Shown here: piece after piece, positions 8,786 to 16,621 of the stretch | Layout: each line of letters begins with the position of its first letter | Numbering within the stretch: position 1 is the first letter of the stretch | Source: Clostridiaceae bacterium | Lineage (GTDB): Bacteria; Bacillota_A; Clostridia; Clostridiales; Clostridiaceae | Assembly (NCBI GenBank): GCA_029256485.1 | Contig: JAQSXU010000051.1 | Span: 1 to 53,912, forward strand | DNA: 53,912 nucleotides | Direction of reading: 5' to 3' | Made by a program: the position numbers and the translations under genes | The notes under the pieces: generated by a model | The model's database searches: none | The model's input: only the letters and a program-made list of their open reading frames with translations | What the model was told of the DNA's origin: nothing

Positions 8786-9892
8786 TTATAAACTATCATA
8801 AACTTTTTCGGTATTTTCTATAAATTTCTCTGTAGTCCAATTTTCAAGAAAGCTATTAAAAGCATTTTTTTTAATAGTATCCAAATCATAATTCTTATAT
8901 TTAATTTTTGTTAGTTCATCAGCAATTTCATCAGTGTTCAAAGAATTGTACAGCAGTCCATTTTCTCCATGGTTAATTACTTCTGGTATTCCTCCAACTC
9001 TGGGTGCCAGCACAATTGTGGAATCTCTAAAGGCTTCAAGTATGGTTAATGGCAGTCCCTCCATTAAAGAAGTCATAACAACTGCGTCACTGCACATAAT
9101 AATATCATCTATATTATTAATAAAGCCTATTAGTTTAACATTACCATCCAAATTATATTCTATAATTTTCTCACTAATATATTGCTGCAATTCTCCTTCT
9201 CCCACAATTAAACATTTAACTTCAATATTATTAGTGTTTAATTTTTTTAATGCTTCAAGTAAATAAATATGACCTTTTACTTTAGTCAAACGTCCAATAG
9301 ATGCTATCATAAAATCATTTTTTTTAAAAAATTTTTCTTTATAGTTAATTTCATTGTCAGTTTTAATTTTTGCAGATATACCATTATGCATTACCAAAAC
9401 TTTATCTGATGTTAATCCACTTTCAACCATGTGTTTTTTTAAATCTTCTGAAACAGTTAAGTAATATTTGTTATACTTATGAAGGAAAACTTCCATAAAT
9501 TTATATATTTTTGCTCTAAGTCCTTGATTTCTATCAAAATCAGCTCTTCCATGAATTGTAGTGATAACTTTTATCTTTTTAATCTTTCCACATATAGTTC
9601 CAACTAAACTGGAAAAAGCACCATGTGCGTGAATTATCTGAATATCATTGGAATTTATATATTTTATGGTTTTTATAAAATATTTCAAAACACTGCTTTT
9701 CTTATAAGGTAAGGTCAGTATTGTAAAAGTATTATTAGTTTTATTAATTATTTCATTATAAAATCTGCTATTGCTCAAGCAAACTAAAAATACATTATAT
9801 TTTTTCTTATTTATGTTAAACAGGATATCTTCCGTTACCTTTTCAGCTCCTCCATATTGTCTTGCTAAATTAATAATCATAACATTTTTCAT
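8786..9892 (-). CDS. Family 4 glycosyltransferase (GT-B)
   Basis: A 368-residue retaining GT-B transferase. The N-terminal glycine motif ARQYGGAEKVTEDI and the C-terminal SLMEGLPLTILEAFRDSTIV followed by PRVGGIPEVINHGENG (EX7E region, about residues 278-310) are diagnostic of GT4. An IIHAHGAFSSLVG segment (about 94) is also typical. It likely adds a sugar to the lipid-linked EPS repeat unit. The ATG start overlaps the last four bases of the polymerase gene (ATGA), so translation is coupled. Donor and acceptor are unknown. Confidence 0.9.
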   Translation of the reverse strand: MKNVMIINLARQYGGAEKVTEDILFNINKKKYNVFLVCLSNSRFYNEIINKTNNTFTILTLPYKKSSVLKYFIKTIKYINSNDIQIIHAHGAFSSLVGTICGKIKKIKVITTIHGRADFDRNQGLRAKIYKFMEVFLHKYNKYYLTVSEDLKKHMVESGLTSDKVLVMHNGISAKIKTDNEINYKEKFFKKNDFMIASIGRLTKVKGHIYLLEALKKLNTNNIEVKCLIVGEGELQQYISEKIIEYNLDGNVKLIGFINNIDDIIMCSDAVVMTSLMEGLPLTILEAFRDSTIVLAPRVGGIPEVINHGENGLLYNSLNTDEIADELTKIKYKNYDLDTIKKNAFNSFLENWTTEKFIENTEKVYDSL

Positions 9893-11097
9893 ACAAACTC
9901 CTCATCTTTTCTCCAATAGCTTTCTGCATAAACTGCTGCAAACAAAACAATTAAATAAATACAGTTTTCAGGTGCAATAAGAATATTATCATCAGCACAG
10001 GCAATTACTAATAAAATTGTTAAATTTCTTAATAACACCTTTTTTATTTTACTAATATTGGATTTTTTAATTTTTACAATTAATTCAATAAAAAATGTGA
10101 AATAATATATAAAACCAAAAACTCCAGTATCAAAAATTAATCTTAGAAACTCATTATGCATATTTAATCCTTGGTAGGCTGCTCCCTTCACAAATTCCTT
10201 TGAAGTTACCCATCCACAGCCAAATATTATATATATAATACTTTTTGACCAATAACTCATGGCGCTACTCCACATCCCTAGTCTCCATGTAAAGGAGCTT
10301 CCATTTTCAGATATATTAAACCTGCTTGTGAGAAATACATTACTATTCAGTATTAAATATATAATTACTGAAAAAATAACCATTGAAAAGCTTATTGTTA
10401 CTACAGTTAAATAATTATGTTTTGAAAAAGAGTAATTAATTACACTGCTTAAGATTATAACTATTAGCACTATCATTGGTGTCCTTGCATAAGTAACTAT
10501 GAGTAAAAGTGCATTTAATGCAATATAAATATATAGATATGTTTTATATATTTTTTTTGTCATACTATTTTTTTTATACAGCAGGCATATTATTACAATT
10601 ACAATGTAATATGCATAAAAATTTGGATGTGAAAATGTACTTCCAAGTCTTCTCTGTCCTTCAAGGGAATTTATAATAGTGAATATATTATATTTAAATT
10701 GAATTACAGCTATAATGTTTGGAATGAAAGATGAAATAATAATTGAATTGACAACATCCATAACCATACTTTTTTTAAAAGAAACGCTTAACACAAACAT
10801 CATTAAAAGAAAATATATCCAAATTCTCACATATGAACTAAAAGTTAACTTAAATATTGCCATGTTGGTTATTAAAAGAATTGTTTCTGAAATGAAGCTG
10901 ATATATAAAAAAACCAAATAAAACCTCAGTGGAGTTTTTGTTAATATATACAGCTTATGATTGTGCTTTATTATAAATATAACGCATAGTAATGCAAATC
11001 CAATTAAATAGATAATCTCAATTTGCTTAATATAAAAAGATAATGGCACAACTATGCTTAATAAAATAAAAAGCAATGCTTTTAATAATCCATCCAT
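9889..11097 (-). CDS. O-antigen polymerase/ligase-like membrane protein (Wzy type)
   Basis: A 402-residue polytopic membrane protein with about ten to eleven hydrophobic segments and a large extracytoplasmic loop after the middle. The loop carries RLGMWSSAMSYW, the FGCGW segment and an NMHNEFLRLIFDTGVFG block. The H-N-x-[FY]-L pattern in that block is characteristic of the Wzy_C/O-antigen ligase superfamily. In this context it would polymerise the EPS repeat unit outside the membrane. It follows the WecG/TagA gene by 18 bases and overlaps the GT4 gene. The ATG at 11097 is preceded by AGGAG. Confidence 0.85.
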   Translation of the reverse strand: MDGLLKALLFILLSIVVPLSFYIKQIEIIYLIGFALLCVIFIIKHNHKLYILTKTPLRFYLVFLYISFISETILLITNMAIFKLTFSSYVRIWIYFLLMMFVLSVSFKKSMVMDVVNSIIISSFIPNIIAVIQFKYNIFTIINSLEGQRRLGSTFSHPNFYAYYIVIVIICLLYKKNSMTKKIYKTYLYIYIALNALLLIVTYARTPMIVLIVIILSSVINYSFSKHNYLTVVTISFSMVIFSVIIYLILNSNVFLTSRFNISENGSSFTWRLGMWSSAMSYWSKSIIYIIFGCGWVTSKEFVKGAAYQGLNMHNEFLRLIFDTGVFGFIYYFTFFIELIVKIKKSNISKIKKVLLRNLTILLVIACADDNILIAPENCIYLIVLFAAVYAESYWRKDEEFV

Positions 11098-11115
11098 AGC
11101 AATATTCTCCTAGTA

Positions 11116-11904
11116 CTAATCTTTTACATAATCAGCTGTGTCATCTACATAGCTGCGATATTTAAAGAAAATCGGTCCAATCTCTACGGCATCTTTAAGA
11201 TATCTCCCGAACATTCTCTTTGGCTCCATTAAAATTCGATAAAACCATTCCAGCCCTGCATTTTGCATCCATTTTGGTGCTCTTTTAACTTTACCGGCTT
11301 CAAAATCAATTGATGCGCCAATAGCTAATGAAATTGGAACCTTTAATTTATCTTTAAAGTTATAAATAAACTTTTCTTGTTTTGGTGCACCTAGCCCAAC
11401 GCAAAGAATATCAGGTTTTTTATTATTTATAAGATCTATAATATGATTTATAGCTTGTACATCTTTTTCAAAGCCAAACTTTGGTGAGTAGGTACCAATA
11501 ACCTTTAAACCTTTATACTTATTTTCAAGGTTTTTAGCAGCTTTCTCCCCCACGCCCTGTTCAGCTCCCAGCAAAAATACTGTATAGTGTTTTTTAGCTG
11601 CTAACTGACAAACCTTAGGGAAAAGATCTGATCCGGATATCTTTTCTTTTATTGTCTCCTTTAGTAATTTTGAAATCCAAATTAAAGGCATTCCATCAGT
11701 TAAAATTAGATCTGCTTCTTTATAAACATTTTGAAATTCAATATCCTTTTCCAGCTTTACAATATGATCAACATTTGGAGTCACAATATAATGATAGCTG
11801 CCATCTGTAATCAGTTTATCTATTTGGTCTATTGTCTCCTCCATTGTTAAGTTATCAATATAGGTATTTAAAAATTTAATCCTATTTTCCGTAATTAATT
11901 TCAC
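11116..11904 (-). CDS. WecG/TagA/CpsF family glycosyltransferase
   Basis: About 260 residues of the WecG/TagA/CpsF (GT26) family, which transfers a UDP-activated N-acetylhexosamine (often ManNAc) to a lipid-linked acceptor. Seen motifs: HYIVTPNVDHIVKL (the TPN-N/D-E/H signature), ADLILTDGMPLIW, a long VFLLGAEQGVGEKAA segment, CVGLGAPKQEKFI, and the C-terminal WFYRILMEPKRMFGRY. The first in-frame start is GTG at 11902-11904, but its G lies inside the AAAGGAG site (11904-11910), leaving no spacer. The codon at a normal eight-base distance is ATT (11893-11895). That gives a second possible ATT start in this operon. The family call is firm; the start is uncertain within three codons. Confidence 0.9.
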   Translation of the reverse strand: MKLITENRIKFLNTYIDNLTMEETIDQIDKLITDGSYHYIVTPNVDHIVKLEKDIEFQNVYKEADLILTDGMPLIWISKLLKETIKEKISGSDLFPKVCQLAAKKHYTVFLLGAEQGVGEKAAKNLENKYKGLKVIGTYSPKFGFEKDVQAINHIIDLINNKKPDILCVGLGAPKQEKFIYNFKDKLKVPISLAIGASIDFEAGKVKRAPKWMQNAGLEWFYRILMEPKRMFGRYLKDAVEIGPIFFKYRSYVDDTADYVKD

Positions 11905-11914
11905 TCCTTTACAT

Positions 11915-12628
11915 TCATAACCATGTATAAGAATGGTTATGTTTTTTATTTCTTTCTTTTTCTATTTTTTTATAATATTTATAATATGATTTTCTGTTAA
12001 CTTCTGCTTTATTTAACACTGCTCCTAATATTTTAGAATTTATTTTTTCTAAGGATTCCTTAGCTTTAACAATGCTTTCTCTATCCTGCATTCTTGCGGC
12101 AACTACCAATATACAGCCGTCAGAATTCCTTGAAATAATTTGGGTATCAGCACCAGCCATTATTGGAGGACAATCCAGTATGATAAAATCAAAAATTTCT
12201 TTTAGATAATTTATTAGAACTTCAAATTTTATGGAATTAAATAAATTAACAGAATTTACTGTAAATTTACCAGCTGTTAATGCATATAAATTTTGTTCTG
12301 ATGTTGATTGAATTAAGTCCTGAAATTTAATATTTTCAAGTAAAATGTCTGATAGCCCTTTTTCATTTGAAAGTTTAAAAATTTTATCTATGTCCGGTTT
12401 CCTTCTGTGACAGTCCACAATGATTGTTTTATTTCCGCCTTGCGCTATTTGTACGGAGAGATTTGCTGCTATATACGTTTTTCCCTCCTGAAACCCCGTA
12501 CTAGTTATCATTATGGTTTTAATTTTTTTATCAAAATCAGAAATTTCAATATCAGCTTTAAGCATTCTATATGCCTCTGAAATTTGAGAATCGGGTCTGA
12601 CTATACTTTCTATGTGCAATAAACCCAT
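11915..12628 (-). CDS. CpsD/CapB-family bacterial tyrosine kinase
   Basis: The cytoplasmic BY-kinase half of a capsule/EPS chain-length system; it autophosphorylates on a C-terminal tyrosine cluster when stimulated by its membrane partner (the next gene upstream). Visible: a Walker A-like TSTGFQEGKTYIAANL, a Walker A' VDCHRRKPDIDK, Walker B FIILDCPP, and a tyrosine-rich tail YYKYYKK plus a final Y near the C-terminus. The A' motif is atypical because the usual D-x-D/L-RRP reads DCHRRKP. I place the start at ATG 12626-12628. An upstream TTG (12691) would overlap the partner gene and adds 21 residues with no family resemblance. No CpsB-type PHP phosphatase gene is seen in the cluster. Confidence 0.88.
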   Translation of the reverse strand: MGLLHIESIVRPDSQISEAYRMLKADIEISDFDKKIKTIMITSTGFQEGKTYIAANLSVQIAQGGNKTIIVDCHRRKPDIDKIFKLSNEKGLSDILLENIKFQDLIQSTSEQNLYALTAGKFTVNSVNLFNSIKFEVLINYLKEIFDFIILDCPPIMAGADTQIISRNSDGCILVVAARMQDRESIVKAKESLEKINSKILGAVLNKAEVNRKSYYKYYKKIEKERNKKHNHSYTWL

Positions 12629-12665
12629 GTTACTTACTTCACTTCCCTTATTAAAAATTTTTGTT

Positions 12666-13343
12666 TTATTTATACTTGGGAATAGTTCCAATTACTTTTA
12701 AGCCTATATATTTTTCTATGTCGCTGTCATTCTTTACTGATAAATCAAAGTATTCAATTAGAAATACACTCCCAGTTAAAAGCATAATTTCAATAAAAAA
12801 TACCACCAAAAATATAAGTCCCTTGCTTCTGCTATTAGTTGAAGATGATAGTTCAGCTCTATCTAAAATGTCAACGCTAACTGACGGGTATACTCTTGAT
12901 GCCTGTTCAATAAATGATGCAGATACAGCATTCAATAAATCTAAAGCCTTTTCAGCACTAGGCCCCTGAGCCGTTATTACTAAAATCTGAGTATTGTCTT
13001 TTGGAATAACTTTTATTAAGCGAAGGATCTGCTTTTCAGTGAATTCGCCATTCAGCTTTTCACTAGCTTTTTTTGACACGGTATTGGACATTATAATTTC
13101 ACTATAAGTTTTCAATAGATTTTGATATAACAAGATATTGTTATATCCTGCCTGATCAATACTTGACTCATTTGTTTTACCTACAATTACACTTGTACTA
13201 ACTGTATAATTGGGCTTAATAAAATAGAAACTCAATAAAACAGCCAGTATAATAGATATGAAAAAAGAAATTACAATAATTAATTTTCTTCTTTTAATAA
13301 CATCCAGAAAATCCTCAATTCCAAAATTCTCTTCATTCTCCAC
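12666..13343 (-). CDS. Chain-length determinant/tyrosine kinase modulator (CpsC/CapA, Wzz family)
   Basis: A 225-residue membrane protein with two transmembrane segments flanking an extracytoplasmic domain: residues about 17-38 (LIIVISFFISIILAVLLSFY) and about 172-195. The N-terminal Wzz signature is IEDFLDVIKRRKLI. It would sense or set polymer length and activate the kinase encoded next. It begins with GTG (13341-13343) behind TAGGTGGTG. It is the first gene of the EPS cluster, so the operon promoter should lie in 13344-13620. Confidence 0.88.
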   Translation of the reverse strand: MENEENFGIEDFLDVIKRRKLIIVISFFISIILAVLLSFYFIKPNYTVSTSVIVGKTNESSIDQAGYNNILLYQNLLKTYSEIIMSNTVSKKASEKLNGEFTEKQILRLIKVIPKDNTQILVITAQGPSAEKALDLLNAVSASFIEQASRVYPSVSVDILDRAELSSSTNSRSKGLIFLVVFFIEIMLLTGSVFLIEYFDLSVKNDSDIEKYIGLKVIGTIPKYK

Positions 13344-13671
13344 TTTAACACCACCTAAAAATGAATCTCCATATGGATTTTATGCAAAAATATGAAAATT
13401 GCGACTTTTGTTTACAAAATAGCTTTTATAATTACTATTTTTATAATACAAATTATAACTTTTATTTTAAAATAATACCACATATTCTTACCAAATAACA
13501 AGTATTATTTCTTGATTTTTCTAAAAAATCTGATTTATTGCTGCGTTTTACTTATTATTTTATTTAAAATATGTATAAAAAGTTCTAAGTACCCTATGTG
13601 CCACTATTTTAGCACAAATAAAAAAAACTGCTGACAATTTATGTTTGTCAACAGTCTTACACTTACTATAA
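13344..13671 (-). other. Intergenic region: terminator plus presumed EPS operon promoter
   Basis: This 328-base gap holds the beta-helix gene terminator (13618-13655) and should hold the EPS operon promoter. It is almost pure A/T with several TATAAT-like hexamers near 13425-13460 on the minus strand. I could not choose one with a good -35 element at the right spacing. No open frame of note. Confidence 0.4.
13618..13655 (-). terminator. Rho-independent terminator of the beta-helix gene
   Basis: On the minus strand an 11-base stem (ACTGTTGACAA with TTGTCAGCAGT, one G-T pair) is followed by a run of eight T. It begins 17 bases after the stop codon of the beta-helix gene and should insulate the EPS operon from that gene's transcript, at least partly. 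Confidence 0.85.
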
Positions 13672-14871
13672 TTAATTATTTAAATATACATCCATAACAT
13701 TTGATCCTGCTGCTGTGTTCCCTGTAACATTTAGGTTAACAGCATTTACATTCCTTACGAAAACACAATAATTATTATCATATGAGTCATTTGAAGATAT
13801 ATCAACATTTGAGTAGCCTATTTCTGAATTTATATTTATTGCTGACTCAGAATTTACCACATCATATATTGAATTCTGGCTAATGGTAAGATTTGAAATT
13901 GTATCCTGGGAATAAACTTTAATTCCTGATCCATAACTATTCTTTATAACATTACCTACGTAAACACCTCTTAAGCCATAAATTCCTTCACCGGATGGAG
14001 TTGGATGATTAATCATATCAACACCAGTTCCCGTTATACTATTATATTGAACACTTTTAAAGGTTCCCTCTATTCCATTTTCAATAACATTATAAATTGT
14101 ATTATTTAAAATATCTACCTGATCAGAATTATTGTCTGCATATATGCCATTACAGCCTACACCTGAATCTGTATTATTTATTGAACCAGTATTATAAATA
14201 CTATTGTCATGAATACTACCAGTGTTTCCGCTGTCAAATAATTCAATTCCTCTGTAGAAAGTATCATGAATTTTATTTTTATATATTTCTATATTTGAGT
14301 TATTTGTTAAGAATACAGCCCCATGACCAAAGGTATTATAAATTTCAGAATCATGAATTTTAAGGTCACTTCCATTTGATAAGGCTAGTCCCATTCCCTG
14401 CCAGGTAACATCAACATCGGTGCTTCCAACATTTGAAATGGTACAATTGCTAAATTCAACATTTTTAAAATTATCCATAACTATACCGTTATGATAAAGG
14501 TTATCAAACTGTACATTAGTAAATTTAATATTGTATGAATTTAATAATTCTATACTTCCAATATTTTTAAACTTTATATTTTTAAATTCCACATCGTGAA
14601 CTCCATTTAATGAAATGCCCATACTATTATTGCCATCTATAACCGTATTATCTTGTCCTTGAATAACTATATTATTTGAAATTTTATTTAGAGAAGTTAT
14701 AATATAGTTGCCGTTTAGAATTGTTACATTTTTCCCGCTTGTTAATGCAGATTTTAATTTAGATGAACTTCCAACTGTAATTGTTGTTGTAGCTGCTTTT
14801 GCCGAAGGGCTCATAAGTAACATAATAAAGGTCATTAGCACAACTAACACTAATGGTCTTTTTTTAAACAT
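13672..14871 (-). CDS. Secreted right-handed parallel beta-helix protein under c-di-GMP riboswitch control
   Basis: The start is ATG 14869-14871, nine bases after the GAAGGAG site; an upstream in-frame ATG at 14907 lies inside the riboswitch and is rejected. A signal peptide is evident (FKKRPLVLVVLMTFIMLLMS, cleavage near PSAKA-A). The mature protein consists of short repeats with regularly spaced N, D, I and G residues (for example NIVIQGQDNTVIDGNNS, IEIYKNKIHDTFYRGIELFD), the pattern of right-handed parallel beta-helix/pectate-lyase-like proteins. No catalytic signature is obvious, so polysaccharide binding, cleavage or epimerisation are all possible. Its position next to the EPS operon suggests a substrate there. 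Two c-di-GMP-I aptamers precede it; a terminator follows. Confidence 0.82.
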   Translation of the reverse strand: MFKKRPLVLVVLMTFIMLLMSPSAKAATTTITVGSSSKLKSALTSGKNVTILNGNYIITSLNKISNNIVIQGQDNTVIDGNNSMGISLNGVHDVEFKNIKFKNIGSIELLNSYNIKFTNVQFDNLYHNGIVMDNFKNVEFSNCTISNVGSTDVDVTWQGMGLALSNGSDLKIHDSEIYNTFGHGAVFLTNNSNIEIYKNKIHDTFYRGIELFDSGNTGSIHDNSIYNTGSINNTDSGVGCNGIYADNNSDQVDILNNTIYNVIENGIEGTFKSVQYNSITGTGVDMINHPTPSGEGIYGLRGVYVGNVIKNSYGSGIKVYSQDTISNLTISQNSIYDVVNSESAININSEIGYSNVDISSNDSYDNNYCVFVRNVNAVNLNVTGNTAAGSNVMDVYLNN

Positions 14872-14880
14872 TTTTACACT

Positions 14881-14974
14881 CTCCTTCTTCGGTAGCCAGG
14901 CTGCCATTTTTTCAAAAGGCCCTTTAGCTTTGCGTCCTTATCTTTCAATAAGTTTGCTATTATCGGTAAAAAAG
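14881..14974 (-). promoter_or_regulatory. Cyclic-di-GMP-I (GEMM-I) riboswitch, proximal copy, with Shine-Dalgarno in P1
   Basis: The minus strand carries the GEMM-I core: GCAAACTTATTGAAAGATAA with a GAAA loop, then GGACGCAAAGC (14927-14937), a second hairpin AAAGGGCCTTTTGAAAAAAT region, and GGCAGCCTGGC. The closing helix pairs CTTTTTT (14968-14974) with GAAGGAG (14881-14887). The latter is the ribosome binding site, nine bases before the ATG. Ligand binding should therefore hide the site and repress translation (inference from the known fold). Confidence 0.88.
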
Positions 14975-15017
14975 TGTATGTATCAAAATATTAACTTTTT
15001 AATTTGGGCAAAAGAAA

Positions 15018-15111
15018 AACTCCTACTTCGACGGCCAGGCTGCCATTTTTCAAAGGCCCTTTAGCTTTGCGTCCTTATTTTTCAATAAGTTTGCCATTAT
15101 CGATAAAAGTT
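15018..15111 (-). promoter_or_regulatory. Cyclic-di-GMP-I (GEMM-I) riboswitch, distal copy
   Basis: A near-duplicate of the proximal aptamer: GGCAAACTTATTGAAAAATA, GGACGCAAAGC (15064-15074), the GGGCCTTTG hairpin and GGCAGCCTGGCC. P1 can form between AACTTTTAT (15103-15111) and GTAGGAGTT (15018-15026). It is in tandem with the proximal copy, 43 bases apart, on one leader. Its P1 also contains an SD-like TAGGAG, but no substantial reading frame follows. Confidence 0.88.
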
Positions 15112-15151
15112 ATATATTCTACACATTTTTTACAAATATTTAACTGCTTTC

Positions 15152-15179
15152 ATTATAGCATTTAATAATAAAAAATCAA
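15152..15179 (-). promoter_or_regulatory. SigmaA-type promoter for the riboswitch/beta-helix transcript
   Basis: On the minus strand TTGATT (15174-15179) and TATAAT (15152-15157) are 16 bases apart. A start near 15145 would give a leader of roughly 270 bases holding both aptamers. Confidence 0.65.
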
Positions 15180-15223
15180 TCTATTTATTAAATGTTATTT
15201 AACAAATTTTTCATAATATATCT

Positions 15224-15266
15224 GAAAAATTTAAGGGACAGTTTAAAAAACTAATCCCTTAAATAC
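15224..15266 (-). terminator. Terminator of the S1-domain gene
   Basis: A long stem pairs ATTTAAGGGATTAGTTT with AAACTGTCCCTTAAAT on the minus strand (two small mismatches), followed by TTTTTC. It starts a few bases after the stop of the S1-domain gene. Confidence 0.75.
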
Positions 15267-15269
15267 TAA

Positions 15270-16448
15270 TTATTCAAATTTGTAGTTTTTAAATTTATCT
15301 TTAAATACATCACCTAAAGTTACAGATGAATTTTCACTTTCCTGGAATTTAGAATAGTCTTCCACTGGTTTATCTACTGCTTCTTTTATGCTTAAGCTGA
15401 TTCTCTTTTCCTTTTCATTTATATCTAATATTTTAACTTTCACAGTGTCTCCAATAGTAAGCTTATCAGCTGGATTTGCTACCCTTTCTTCACTTATTTC
15501 TGAAATATGTACCAATCCATCTAATCCTGGTTCTAATTCAACAAAAGCTCCAACTTTTATGAATTTTGTTACTTTGCCTTCAACTATTGAATTAATTTGA
15601 TATTTAGAAGAAATGTCATTCCAAGGATTGTCTTTAACATCTTTTAATGCTAGAGATATTCTGTTTTTTTCCTTATCCACATCCAGCACATAAACTGAAA
15701 CCCTGTCACCTTCTGATACCACTTCAGATGGATCATTTACTCTCTTCCAGGATAACTCTGAAATATGAATTAAGCCCTCTACTCCGCCTAAATCAACAAA
15801 TGCTCCAAATTTAACAAGTCTTGTTACAGTTCCTTCTCTTTTTTCTCCTTTAGTTATGCTGTTTAATACTGCTTCACGTTTCTTTTCTGCCTCAGCTTTT
15901 TCAATTGCCTTTGCAGAAACCACTACATTTTCATTATCTTTATCAAATTCTATTATCTTTGCTGATAATTCCTTATCCTTAAAAACATTGGCATCTTCCA
16001 CTCTGTTTAGTGACAGCTGTGATATTGGGATAAATATTCTAATGCCATTATAATATGCCACTGCACCGCCTTTAACAGCTTCCTTTACTTTAACCTTAAT
16101 TGTCTCCCCATTATTAAATGCACTTTCTAAATCGTCCCAAACCTTTATTTTGTCTGCTTCTTTTTTTGAAAGTAGTACATTTCCTTCTCCATTGTTTATT
16201 TCCAGTACACAAAGTTTTATTTCTTCATCCGGTTTAAATATTTCCTTTAAATTAATGTTTTCATCATTGGTAATTTCACTTCTTGGTACCACTCCATCAG
16301 ACATAAAGCCTATGTTTACTAATAATTCGCTTTCTGATACTGATATGATTTTACCGTTAACTAAATCCCCTATGCTTATTCTATGCATTGAAGCATCAAT
16401 AGCATCAATCATATCACTCATTGACATATCCTGATTATTATCTGGCAT
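15270..16448 (-). CDS. S1 RNA-binding domain protein (ribosomal protein S1-like, four S1 repeats)
   Basis: A 392-residue protein with four S1 (OB-fold) repeats at about residues 25-90, 110-175, 195-265 and 282-352. The last two are most canonical: GTVTRLVKFGAFVDLGGVEG with LIHISELS, and GKVTKFIKVGAFVELEPGLD with GLVHISEIS. It probably binds mRNA and helps load ribosomes, like the low-GC S1/YpfD proteins. In many clostridia such repeats are fused to IspH; here they stand alone. An acidic N-terminus (MPDNNQDMSMSDMIDAID) precedes the repeats. AAGGAGATG precedes the ATG. The gene is monocistronic with its own terminator. Confidence 0.88.
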   Translation of the reverse strand: MPDNNQDMSMSDMIDAIDASMHRISIGDLVNGKIISVSESELLVNIGFMSDGVVPRSEITNDENINLKEIFKPDEEIKLCVLEINNGEGNVLLSKKEADKIKVWDDLESAFNNGETIKVKVKEAVKGGAVAYYNGIRIFIPISQLSLNRVEDANVFKDKELSAKIIEFDKDNENVVVSAKAIEKAEAEKKREAVLNSITKGEKREGTVTRLVKFGAFVDLGGVEGLIHISELSWKRVNDPSEVVSEGDRVSVYVLDVDKEKNRISLALKDVKDNPWNDISSKYQINSIVEGKVTKFIKVGAFVELEPGLDGLVHISEISEERVANPADKLTIGDTVKVKILDINEKEKRISLSIKEAVDKPVEDYSKFQESENSSVTLGDVFKDKFKNYKFE

Positions 16449-16570
16449 TTAATACATCTCCTTACCTTATTATCTATGCACTTATAAATTTCCTTAATTA
16501 TAGATTATTAAGAAATAAATCCAACATTATTTTATAACAAAGCTTATAATTACACAACATAAACATATAT

Positions 16571-16604
16571 TAAAAAAATAAGAAAGTGTAAATACAACTT
16601 TCTT
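16571..16604 (-). terminator. Terminator of the glutamate synthase-like gene
   Basis: On the minus strand AAGAAAGT and ACTTTCTT form the stem around a nine-base loop, followed by ATTTTTTTA. It lies just after the stop at 16622. Confidence 0.7.
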
Positions 16605-16621
16605 ATTTTGAATATTGCATT

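Noticed and set aside
12629..12691. TTG start extending the tyrosine kinase upstream
   Set aside because: It overlaps the partner gene by 26 bases and adds residues without family resemblance.
14097..14363. 88-residue plus-strand frame rich in Tyr, Cys and Leu
   Set aside because: It is the antisense shadow of the beta-helix repeats, without a start site.
14872..14907. Upstream in-frame ATG (MAAWLPKKESVK) for the beta-helix protein
   Set aside because: It lies inside the proximal c-di-GMP aptamer, adds residues before an already complete signal peptide, and lacks a ribosome binding site; ATG 14871 has GAAGGAG nine bases away.
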